From contig BMPS01000020.1 in NCBI GenBank assembly GCA_014647715.1, positions 11,011 through 43,917 on the forward strand: a stretch of DNA of 32,907 nt, in the 5' to 3' direction. This document shows, one piece after another, positions 1 to 6,818 of this stretch. A model generated the notes under the pieces. It made no database searches. It was not told where the DNA came from and saw only the letters and a list, made by a program, of their open reading frames with translations. The DNA comes from Streptomyces cinereus. Lineage in GTDB: Bacteria; Pseudomonadota; Gammaproteobacteria; Pseudomonadales; Moraxellaceae. Numbering within the stretch: position 1 is the stretch's first letter; every line of letters starts with the position of its first letter. Position numbers and translations under genes: made by a program.

Positions 1-111
1 TGCTAGAGCAACATCATTTACGCCATCCCATTCCTGTTCCAAATAATCAATCACCTCCGCTTTATATAGCCCATTCACACTTTCAGCTAGGGCATTATCT
101 GAGCGAGGAAT

Positions 112-166
112 AGCAAAGCACTGCTTTGCCCGAGTGCAAGACGTAGGGCTATGCCCGAAGTGGAAT
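112..166 (-). repeat. Short palindromic insertion inside transposase orfB
   Basis: About 55 bases interrupt orfB between GDS and DNALAES. GGAAT (ATTCC on the coding strand) occurs at both edges, at 107-111 and 162-166. Inside is a perfect 17-base palindrome with a single central base, GCAAAGCACTGCTTTGC (113-129). The insertion shifts the reading frame. A related palindrome with the same AGCACTGCT core sits at 442-454. Confidence 0.6.
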
Positions 167-441
167 CGCCTGTCGTGCCGACTGATGCAGCAAGCCCCGA
201 TTGTTTAAGCCGTTCACCATATTTAATCGATAGATACTGACTACCTTTATCAGAATGATGAATTACCCCGCTTGGTCTACCTCTAGCGTCTAAGGATTGA
301 TTTAGGGCATCTAAGACCAGCTGAGTGTCCATATGATTCGATACTTTCCAACCCACGATAACTCGCTTAAATACGTCAATCACAAAGGCAGCATAGACCC
401 AACCTGATTTAGTTTTAATGTAGGTAAAATCAGCGACCTGA

Positions 442-454
442 GGAGCACTGCTCC
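442..454. repeat. Second palindrome with AGCACTGCT core in orfB
   Basis: GGAGCACTGCTCC is a perfect odd-length palindrome within what looks like a small in-frame insertion just before the VADFTY catalytic block. It shares the AGCACTGCT centre with the palindrome at 113-129. In both, the sequence CTTGC lies a short distance away on the coding strand, which suggests two members of one small element family. Confidence 0.5.
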
Positions 455-865
455 GCAAGCGTCTTTTCTTGTTTGGGGCATCTGCGCTAAAGTTGCGTTT
501 GACCAAATCATCGGGACTTTGTTGTCCTGGTCGCTGTTTGGTGGTAATTTTGCCTTTGCCCCGCCATACGCCTTGTATGCCTAGCTGTTTCATCAGGCGT
601 TCAACGGTGCAACGACCTAATTTGGGCATACAATCCTGCTTAAGCTTATGCCAGACTTTACGAATGCCATAGCGACAGCCACTGGCTTGCCAAATCTGTT
701 TGATTTGTGCCATGAGGTGCTTGTCGCTTTGTTTACGTCGGCTTTGCTTTTCTGGGTTGTCTTGTGCATCTTTGATGCGATAGTAGGTGGATGGGACAAT
801 TGGCAGTATTCTGCAAATCAGCTCGATCCCATATTTTTGTTTTTCATCATCAATGAATTTGACCA

Positions 866-1183
866 TCACTTGGGTTTGCGGCCCTTCTCCGCCTGGGCTT
901 CAATACCGGCTGCCTTGCGAATGATTTCGTTCGCTTGTTTGAGTTCTCGGTTTTCTCGCTCAAGTTCAGCGATACGAGCAGCTTGGCTTTGAGTAGTAAC
1001 GGTCACAGGATTTTGCTTAGGTAGGTGCTTTTGATGCCATGAGCGTAGGGTTTCAGGGGTACACCCGAATTTGGGGGCGATGGCTTGGATGGCCGCCCAC
1101 AGTGAGGGATAATCTTTTTGCGATTCGATGAGTAATTCGATGGCTCTTTTCTTAACTTCTGCCCTGTATTGTTTGCTTTTCAT
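866..1183 (-). CDS. IS3-family transposase orfA
   Basis: This 105-residue protein has an N-terminal helix-turn-helix of the HTH_Tnp_1 type (YRAEVKKRAIELL, then APKFGCTPETLRSWHQKH). A leucine-zipper-like stretch follows (ARIAELERENRELKQANEIIRKAA). In IS3 elements orfA binds the terminal repeats and a frameshift makes the OrfAB transposase; orfA alone usually represses. The stop overlaps the orfB start, matching that arrangement. Because orfB downstream is broken, only this subunit could still be made. Confidence 0.85.
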   Translation of the reverse strand: MKSKQYRAEVKKRAIELLIESQKDYPSLWAAIQAIAPKFGCTPETLRSWHQKHLPKQNPVTVTTQSQAARIAELERENRELKQANEIIRKAAGIEAQAEKGRKPK

Positions 1184-1205
1184 AAGGGTACTGTCTCAGA
1201 GTTTT

Positions 1206-1233
1206 GGGTCTCCGACAATCCCGGGACGGTTCA
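1206..1233 (-). repeat. IS3-family terminal inverted repeat
   Basis: On the minus strand the element starts TGAACCGTCCCGGGATTGTC and continues GGAGACCC. The TGA start is typical of IS3-family ends. The partner repeat is outside the window, so this is called from its resemblance to the family and its position 23 bases upstream of orfA. Confidence 0.65.
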
Positions 1234-1240
1234 ATCAGCG

Positions 1241-1265
1241 TGCATCTCAGAATTCGGATTATATA
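1241..1265 (+). repeat. Relic of a Tn3-family terminal repeat
   Basis: The bases TGCATCTCAGAATTCGGATT then ATATA resemble the middle of the Tn3-family 38-bp repeat at 21025-21062, which reads CACAGAATTCAGATCATATAG on its own strand. I count 19 matches in 25 aligned positions. The expected ACGCTAAG end is missing because the complete repeat at 1266 starts at that point. This looks like an older transposon end cut by the arrival of the next one. Confidence 0.45.
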
Positions 1266-1303
1266 GGGGTTAGAACAGAAAACGGAGAAAATAATATGCT
1301 AAG
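1266..1303 (+). repeat. Tn3-family 38-bp terminal repeat (repeat A), left end of the siderophore island
   Basis: Exactly 38 bases run from GGGGTTAGAACAG to ATGCTAAG. Length, GGGG start, central AGAAAACGG and GCTAAG end match Tn3/Tn21-type ends. It agrees with the repeat at 21025-21062 at 26 of 38 positions and with that at 19204-19241 at 30 of 38. Interior to it, AAGGAATTTTGTCGA repeats at all three ends, after a 10-base local duplication in this copy. Its outer side faces left, so the element it terminates extends rightwards over the siderophore genes. Confidence 0.8.
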
Positions 1304-1353
1304 GTAAATTAAGGAATTTTGTCGATAATTTATCAGCTTGATGATAGGAAACC

Positions 1354-1382
1354 TATCCAAAAAACGAGCGTTTTTTTGGACA
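1354..1382 (+). other. res-like resolvase site next to repeat A
   Basis: TATCC, then A6, CGAGCG, T7 and GGACA form an imperfect inverted repeat of about 29 bases with the TGTC/GACA edges of Tn3 resolvase subsites. A second, looser TATC...GACA arrangement follows around 1393-1412. The distance from repeat A equals that between repeat B and its own res-like site (19282-19309) once the 10-base duplication is discounted. Function is inferred from this layout. Confidence 0.45.
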
Positions 1383-1482
1383 TTATTAGGGTATCTCAAA
1401 TATTCGACACCATTTCTTAACGCTCGATTTTTTGAATTTTGGGTAAAAGTTAATGCAATTATCATAAATAAAAAATAAATAG

Positions 1483-1538
1483 TTGAAGAATTAAATGATA
1501 ATGATTATCATTTGAAAACTAAAAATCATTATCATTTA
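1483..1538 (+). promoter_or_regulatory. Fur-regulated promoter of the siderophore operon
   Basis: AAATGATAATGATTATCATT (1493-1512, plus one T) has arms AAATGATAA and TTATCATTT around TGA and is close to the consensus Fur box. A second partial box, AATCATTATCATTT, follows at about 1524-1537. A plausible sigma-70 promoter, TTGAAG (1483-1488), 17 bases, TATCAT (1506-1511), is covered by the first box, so Fur with iron should block RNA polymerase. The first synthetase gene starts 17 bases after the second box, behind AGGGA. Confidence 0.85.
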
Positions 1539-1554
1539 AATTTTAGGGAAATTT

Positions 1555-3375
1555 ATGTTGCAGACTGAGATTCAAAATCGGTTGGCTTTACAAAATCTAA
1601 TCAACGCTTATTGCTATGAACTTGGGGTCGGGCGTTATATAGAGGTTTCAGAGCAAAATGAAGCGTGTTTAAATTTTTCACAACGTCAACCCTTACTTGA
1701 AGTGCCTTTGTTGCCTACGTCAATGTTATTACGAGTGCCTATTGACAAGGTAAGTCAGCTAGGTAATGTACGATTTTCGGAAGAGCCGACGGTATTTTTG
1801 AATGGTCAAAGCTGTGATTACACTGCATCAACAGTGGCAACATTGGTATTACAAAGTATTGCTTATTATCAATTATCATCTAACACCCAATCCACTACTG
1901 ATAAATCACATGAGGTGTTAGGGCGTTGGTTACAAAGTTATGAAGGGTTAGGCAAGATACTTACCCATCGTTTAGATAATATTGATGATATTGTCAGTGC
2001 AGAATTAAATTTTGTGGAGACGGAACAAAATCTCATATATGGTCACACCATGCACCCAACGCCCAAAGGTCGAGATGGTTTTTATGCACAAGAATGGGAG
2101 CAATACGCCCCTGAAACACAAAGTAAATTCCAACTTAACTATTGGTTGGTGCAGTCAGATTATGTTACAGGTAACTGGGTGGACGGTGAAGATATTTATC
2201 AAGAGCTATTAACTAAGCTCACACCTTATTTAACAGACTATCAGCAAAAAATGCTACAGCAACACACAGATTATCGGTTGTTGCCATTACATCCTTGGCA
2301 AGCAAGATTTTTGCAACAGCAACCTTGGTATGAAACGTTGTTTCAACAGCAAAAAATCTATCCGTTAGGAGCAATGGGCTGGTATCTATCACCGACCACT
2401 TCGGTCAGAACGCTTGCCAGTTTTGATGCCCCTTGGATGTTCAAGCTTTCCCTATCAGTTGCTATTACCAATTCAGTCAGAATCAATTTAGCCAAAGAGT
2501 GTCAGCGTGGCTATTATGCTTGTCAAATCTGGCGAAGTGAGTTTGGCAAACGTCTAAAACAACAATACCCCACCTTGTCAGTCATTAATGACCCTGCTTG
2601 GCTTGCACTCACCATTGATGGTGAGGTTATTAATGAAACCATTTGTATTTTAAGGGACAATCCATTTGACCCATCTATACAAGTTTCAAATTTAGCCAGT
2701 TTATGCCAAGACCATCCGACTCGATGTACCAATCGAATTAAGACATTATTCCAAGCGATTAAAGCAAATACTGCCCAAGATAACACAGTCATTGCTAGCG
2801 ACTGGTTTGACAGCTACTTAAAAGTAGGATTTGAGCCATTAGTGTCGCTTTATTATGAACATGGGTTGGGGTTTGAAGCCCATCAACAAAATAGCTTGCT
2901 TGAGTTAAAGGATTATTATCCAAGCCGATTGTGGGTAAGGGATAATCAAGGGTTTGGCTATATTGCCGAGTACGCAGGCTCATTAATAGATGAAATACCC
3001 GCCTTAATGGATGAGGCAGAATGTGTTGTGCCTGAATTTTTTGCCAATGAGCGATTTGCTTATTATATTATCGCCAACCATCTATTTGGACTTATCACTG
3101 CTATTGCACGTACAGGTTGGGCAAGCGAAGAGCAACTACTCACGCAACTCGTCAATAGATTGATGGCATTAGAACAACGCTATCCTCATCGAGAGTTATT
3201 TGAGCTATTGCTTAGACAGGACATGCTTCCTTTTAAGGGTAATTTATTGACCCGTATGCAAGGGTTGGATGAATTGACTGCACCTGTTGAAACCCAATCT
3301 GTGTATGTCAATGTGCCAAATCCATTACAACCTATTTATTCACGTCAATTAAATAATGGGGTGCATTGTGCTTGA
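1555..3375 (+). CDS. NRPS-independent siderophore synthetase 1 (IucA/IucC family)
   Basis: This 606-residue protein of the IucA/IucC family would be a cytoplasmic ATP-dependent ligase condensing a carboxylate such as citrate with an amine or hydroxylamine. Visible family signatures are GHTMHPTPKGRDGF from residue 163 (nucleotide-binding motif), HPWQ at 246-249, and SVRT followed by APWMFKLSLSVAITNSVR. The C-terminal FhuF-like part contains HGLGFEAHQQNSLLELKD. The start is ATG behind AGGGA, directly after two Fur boxes. The 3' end overlaps the monooxygenase gene by 20 bases, so the two are co-transcribed and probably translationally coupled. The exact substrate cannot be read from the sequence; citrate is the common partner in this family. 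Confidence 0.93.
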   Translation: MLQTEIQNRLALQNLINAYCYELGVGRYIEVSEQNEACLNFSQRQPLLEVPLLPTSMLLRVPIDKVSQLGNVRFSEEPTVFLNGQSCDYTASTVATLVLQSIAYYQLSSNTQSTTDKSHEVLGRWLQSYEGLGKILTHRLDNIDDIVSAELNFVETEQNLIYGHTMHPTPKGRDGFYAQEWEQYAPETQSKFQLNYWLVQSDYVTGNWVDGEDIYQELLTKLTPYLTDYQQKMLQQHTDYRLLPLHPWQARFLQQQPWYETLFQQQKIYPLGAMGWYLSPTTSVRTLASFDAPWMFKLSLSVAITNSVRINLAKECQRGYYACQIWRSEFGKRLKQQYPTLSVINDPAWLALTIDGEVINETICILRDNPFDPSIQVSNLASLCQDHPTRCTNRIKTLFQAIKANTAQDNTVIASDWFDSYLKVGFEPLVSLYYEHGLGFEAHQQNSLLELKDYYPSRLWVRDNQGFGYIAEYAGSLIDEIPALMDEAECVVPEFFANERFAYYIIANHLFGLITAIARTGWASEEQLLTQLVNRLMALEQRYPHRELFELLLRQDMLPFKGNLLTRMQGLDELTAPVETQSVYVNVPNPLQPIYSRQLNNGVHCA

Positions 3376-4738
3376 TGTCATTGGTATTGGTTTAGGTCCT
3401 TTTAATTTAAGTTTGGCTGCCTTGCTTGTGCAAGCGAATGAATCAAAAAAAGCAGTAACCTCTAATATAACTTCTCTGTTTTTTGAAAAAAATAGTGATT
3501 TTAATTGGCATGAAGGAATGTTGTTACCAAAAACTACGCTCCAAGTCCCATTTTTTGCTGACTTGGTGACGTTGGTTGCCCCCACCAGTCGGTATGGTTT
3601 TTTGAATTATTTAAGCCATAAAAAAAGACTGTTAAAGTTTTATTTTTTAGAAAATTTCAAAATCCCTCGTCAGGAATACAATGATTATTGCCAATGGGCT
3701 GCTCATCAATTACCCAATGTGGTTTTTGATAGTCATGTAAAAAGTGTCGAAAAATCCAGCTGTGGCGTGGGCTATGTGGTTACTGTCATACAAAATGGCA
3801 TCAGTCACCGCTACCATGCTCGTCATGTGGTCATTGGGACAGGTACACAGCCGACCTTGCCGAAAGTATTACAGGCTGTCGCTAATGACATGCCTAATCG
3901 TTGTATGCACTCTGCTAACTTTGCCCTTCAGTTTGATTTGTCCGCACTAAAAAAGCACATCGATATTCCACATATTTTGGTTATCGGGTCAGGGCAGTCC
4001 TCAGCTGAAGTGTATCGTCATCTGTTGCAACAGCAGTACACCGATAGCAAGCTTAATTATGAGATAGACTGGGTAACACGGTCGTCAGGGTTTTTTCCGA
4101 TGGAGTATTCGCCACTTGGGTTGGAGCATTTCAGCCCTGCTTATACAGAGTATTACTACCATTTGGATGAGTCTATCAAGGCTCAACTACTGCGTGAACA
4201 AGGTCTGATGTATAAAGGCATGGGCATGAGCACGATTCAAGATATTTATCAGCTACTGTATGAACGTACTATCGGCAATCGTCCTCAGCATTGCACCTTG
4301 ATGGCAAACTGTCAGCTTGATTCCGTGGTAAGAGTCGATGAGCGTTTAGCGGTGCAGTTTTTTCAACGTCAGCAACAGCAGTCTTGCCAAAAGACTTATG
4401 ATTGTATTATCGCTGGAACAGGTTATCAACATCAATTCCCAAGTTGTATGGATGCTCTGATGCCAGAAGTGACAACAACGACTTTGGGACAGCCCAAAAT
4501 TAGCCATGATTATCGTTTGATATTGGGTTCATCAACAGAGCATGTTGGGGAAGTGTTTGTACAAAATCAAGAATTACACAGTCATGGCATAGGTACACCC
4601 GACCTTGGGCTGGGGGCGTATCGAGCAGGGGTGATTGCCAATCAAATTTTGGGCGAGCCTTATTTTGATACGCAAGCTTTGACGGTATTCCAAACTTTCG
4701 GTCATGCTAACAATGTGTCACATGATGAGGTGCCATAA
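3356..4738 (+). CDS. Flavin-dependent N-monooxygenase for hydroxamate formation (IucD/SidA/PvdA family)
   Basis: This 460-residue protein belongs to the NADPH- and FAD-dependent N-hydroxylases acting on lysine, ornithine or diamines. FAD-binding GIGLGPFN is at residues 10-17 and NADPH-binding GSGQSSAE at 211-218. The C-terminal half carries the family block ending ELHSHGIGTPDLGLGAYRAG. It makes the N-hydroxy amine that the acyltransferase then acylates into a hydroxamate. The ATG at 3356 overlaps the preceding gene; GTG at 3368 is an alternative start that leaves the FAD motif intact. The next gene begins directly after the stop (TAA then ATG). Lysine, putrescine, cadaverine and 1,3-diaminopropane are all possible substrates; the window does not decide. 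Confidence 0.92.
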   Translation: MGCIVLDVIGIGLGPFNLSLAALLVQANESKKAVTSNITSLFFEKNSDFNWHEGMLLPKTTLQVPFFADLVTLVAPTSRYGFLNYLSHKKRLLKFYFLENFKIPRQEYNDYCQWAAHQLPNVVFDSHVKSVEKSSCGVGYVVTVIQNGISHRYHARHVVIGTGTQPTLPKVLQAVANDMPNRCMHSANFALQFDLSALKKHIDIPHILVIGSGQSSAEVYRHLLQQQYTDSKLNYEIDWVTRSSGFFPMEYSPLGLEHFSPAYTEYYYHLDESIKAQLLREQGLMYKGMGMSTIQDIYQLLYERTIGNRPQHCTLMANCQLDSVVRVDERLAVQFFQRQQQQSCQKTYDCIIAGTGYQHQFPSCMDALMPEVTTTTLGQPKISHDYRLILGSSTEHVGEVFVQNQELHSHGIGTPDLGLGAYRAGVIANQILGEPYFDTQALTVFQTFGHANNVSHDEVP

Positions 4739-5353
4739 ATGAAATCAGCGATGATGACACAGCTACCCAATCAATTTAGTCGAAATTTTTATCAAAAAAC
4801 CTTTTGCTTGCGTGCGTTACGCTATCCTGAAGATATGCCATTGATTTACCAATGGATGCACGCCGAACATGTTGTCGCTCAATGGCAATTACACCTGCCA
4901 ATGCCAGCACTTAAAGCCCATATCGAAAAAGCTCTTGCTGATGACCACCAGCGTCTATACATCGTTGTCTGCGATGGGGTGGATATTGGCTATACCGAAG
5001 TTTATGAAGCCAAACGTGACCGTCTTGCTCGCTATTACCAAGCTAAAGATAGTGATATTGGCTGGCATTTATTGTTGGGTAATACGGATGCGGTGGGTCG
5101 AGGCTACCTAAAACCGACAGGGATGCTGATTTCAGAGTTTATTTTTGAACATACTGAGGCAACTAAAATTGTGGTAGAGCCAGATAGCAGCATTGAGTTA
5201 TATCAATGGGTGACAAAGCAATTTGGCTATTTTTTGCAACGCTATATTGAGATGCCTGAGAAAAAAGCCAGTTTGTACTTTTGTCATCGTGAGGATTTTT
5301 ATCAATCAAATGGCTATCAAAGTTTTTATCCAACAATCACAGATACTTTGTAA
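4739..5353 (+). CDS. GNAT-type siderophore acyltransferase (IucB/AlcB/RhbD-like)
   Basis: This 204-residue protein is of the acetyltransferase family that acylates N-hydroxylated amines during hydroxamate siderophore synthesis. Visible marks are the N-terminal block LRALRYPEDMPLIYQWMHAEHV, the central GYTEVYEAKRDRL, and the CoA-binding region DIGWHLLLGN...GRGYLKPTG. The start at 4739 touches the stop of the monooxygenase gene, with GAGG eight bases upstream inside that gene, so translation is probably coupled. The acyl donor may be acetyl-CoA or a longer acyl-CoA; in acinetoferrin-type products it is a medium-chain group. Sequence alone does not show which. Confidence 0.88.
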   Translation: MKSAMMTQLPNQFSRNFYQKTFCLRALRYPEDMPLIYQWMHAEHVVAQWQLHLPMPALKAHIEKALADDHQRLYIVVCDGVDIGYTEVYEAKRDRLARYYQAKDSDIGWHLLLGNTDAVGRGYLKPTGMLISEFIFEHTEATKIVVEPDSSIELYQWVTKQFGYFLQRYIEMPEKKASLYFCHREDFYQSNGYQSFYPTITDTL

Positions 5354-5377
5354 TCCTAGCTTAGGGTCGTATGGGTA

Positions 5378-6802
5378 ATGGCTGATATGTCAAAACACAC
5401 ACCACAGTCACTGTCAAATTCTGCTGTGATTTTTTCGCTCCTACTTGGCGGTGTAGTCGTCAGTCTCAGCAACAGTGCATTAAACCCCGCTATCCCACTG
5501 TTTATGCAAGTGTTTGGTGTTCCACTAGTGAGCGCTAGTTGGGTATTAAATGCTTATGTGATTGCCATGGCAATCGGGCTAATCATGGTGAGTTATTTAG
5601 CGACAATTTTTGTCCGAAAAACATTGTATTTGACTGCCCTTGCGGTCTTTGGTTTGGGGTCAATGATGGGTTATTTTTCACCCAGTATTGATTGGGTGAT
5701 TGGGGCAAGGTTTTTACAGGGTCTAGCAGGGGGGATTTTGATTCCTTTGTCGGTAGGGATATTGTACCAAATCGTACCACATCAGCGTCAAGGTCAGACG
5801 ATGGGGCTGTGGGGTATGGTGGTGATGTTGGGTTTGGCAGTTGGTCCATTGGTTGGGGCGTACTTGGTCAAGTGGTATGGCTGGGATGCGTTGTTTATTA
5901 TCAATTTGCCTTTGATGGGATTGGCATGGGCTTTGGTCTGGCATTATCTACCACATCAGCAAGCTAAAATCCAGCAACGAAACTTGGATAAAAAAGGCTT
6001 GTTAGGGCTTTGCTTGTTGCTACTGGGTGGTTTTGTGTGGGAGCGTGTGGCTCATCAATATACTGCTCAATTTTCTGAGTGGATGATGGTTGCCATGATC
6101 GGACTGGGTGGGATACTGAGTTATGGTAGCTATCGTTGGTGGCTCTATGAATATCACCATGCGACCCCTTTGTTACAGGTAAACATTTTTGATAATCGTA
6201 TCTATCGCTATTGCACCATTATCAGTGTGACGCAAACCATCGGCTTGATGCTGTATTTAATCTTGTTGCCAATGCTGATACAACAAGTCATGCACCACCC
6301 TGCCACATGGACGGGGTGGGTGTTGATGGCATCAACCTTGATAGCGAGTGTTACCACGCAATTAGTGGGCAAAATTGTTGACAAGCAGGGTGCTAGACTG
6401 CTCGGTTGTTGGGGTGTGATATTGACCGCATCAGCAAGTTTTGGTTTGGCTTGGCAGTTGGTGGATATTTCTATCATTGCTGTGGTCATATGGGTTTGTG
6501 TGCATGGATTGGGCGTAGGGCTTGCTTATATCCCAACCACGACCGTTGGTTTTAGCCAACTGCCTGCTGATAAAGTTACAGAGGGTGCATCGCTCAATAA
6601 TATCAGTCGCCGAATATGTTCAGGGTTGGTGATTTGGCTTGCGATGGCGTATGTCAATTATCGTCAAACACAAGCCGTTAATGAGGTCGGCATTTTACAG
6701 GAGCTATTGTTATTAATAGGTGGGATGTTATTGCTTAGTTTGCCCTTTGCATTTGCATTACCAAGAACATCGAGTAGTTTTATCAATCAACAACAATCAT
6801 AA
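5378..6802 (+). CDS. MFS transporter, probable siderophore exporter (DHA2-like)
   Basis: This 474-residue, very hydrophobic protein has about 14 predicted membrane segments and a DHA2/EmrB-like pattern. The N-terminal domain contains NPAIPLFMQVFGV and WVLNAYVIAMAIGLIMVSYL, then GARFLQGLAGGILIPLSVGIL (motif C-like region), and loop residues PHQRQGQTMGLWG. Its place between hydroxamate-forming enzymes and synthetases indicates export of the finished siderophore across the inner membrane. The chosen ATG at 5378 is 24 bases after the acyltransferase stop and has only a weak ribosome site; ATG at 5387 is an alternative. Drug export cannot be excluded, but the context argues against it. Confidence 0.88.
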   Translation: MADMSKHTPQSLSNSAVIFSLLLGGVVVSLSNSALNPAIPLFMQVFGVPLVSASWVLNAYVIAMAIGLIMVSYLATIFVRKTLYLTALAVFGLGSMMGYFSPSIDWVIGARFLQGLAGGILIPLSVGILYQIVPHQRQGQTMGLWGMVVMLGLAVGPLVGAYLVKWYGWDALFIINLPLMGLAWALVWHYLPHQQAKIQQRNLDKKGLLGLCLLLLGGFVWERVAHQYTAQFSEWMMVAMIGLGGILSYGSYRWWLYEYHHATPLLQVNIFDNRIYRYCTIISVTQTIGLMLYLILLPMLIQQVMHHPATWTGWVLMASTLIASVTTQLVGKIVDKQGARLLGCWGVILTASASFGLAWQLVDISIIAVVIWVCVHGLGVGLAYIPTTTVGFSQLPADKVTEGASLNNISRRICSGLVIWLAMAYVNYRQTQAVNEVGILQELLLLIGGMLLLSLPFAFALPRTSSSFINQQQS

Positions 6803-6818
6803 ATTTAAGGGGAATATT

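Larger units (their letters stand above)
1..869 (-). pseudogene. IS3-family transposase orfB, interrupted and cut by the window edge
   Basis: This is the integrase-type DDE transposase subunit. The first catalytic Asp is in the VADFTYIKT block and the second in HHSDKGSQY. After GTTGDS the normal continuation is displaced by about 55 bases (112-166), which shift the frame to a TAG at 87-89. Beyond the insertion the expected sequence resumes in another frame as SDNALAESVNGLYKAEVI, including the DNALAE block with the third acidic residue, and runs to position 1. A second, in-frame insertion of about eight residues (KRRLRSSAP region, near 442-462) lies just before VADFTY. The start overlaps the end of orfA, as usual for programmed-frameshift IS3 elements (GTG at 869 or ATG at 866). 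The protein is almost certainly inactive as encoded. Confidence 0.85.
1..1233 (-). mobile_element. Partial IS3-family insertion sequence
   Basis: Two overlapping reading frames on the minus strand have the IS3-family layout: a small helix-turn-helix orfA and a DDE integrase-type orfB. The upstream end is visible. Read on the minus strand from 1233, it begins TGAACCGTCCCGGG, with the TGA start typical of IS3-family terminal repeats. The other end lies before the window start. The copy is probably dead because its orfB carries a palindromic insertion and premature stop. The element sits directly beside Tn3-family repeat relics at 1241-1303. Confidence 0.85.

Noticed and set aside
469-992. Plus-strand open frames over the IS3 region
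   Set aside because: They lie opposite the clear minus-strand transposase genes, show no family resemblance and have no ribosome sites.
1259-1465. 68-residue minus-strand open frame before the first ligase
   Set aside because: It covers the terminal repeat and res-like site and has no start signal or protein-like composition.
6720-6818. Extension of synthetase 2 upstream to an ATG at 6720
   Set aside because: This part overlaps the exporter gene in another frame and gives a non-homologous N terminus; the TTG at 6819 has a strong ribosome site.
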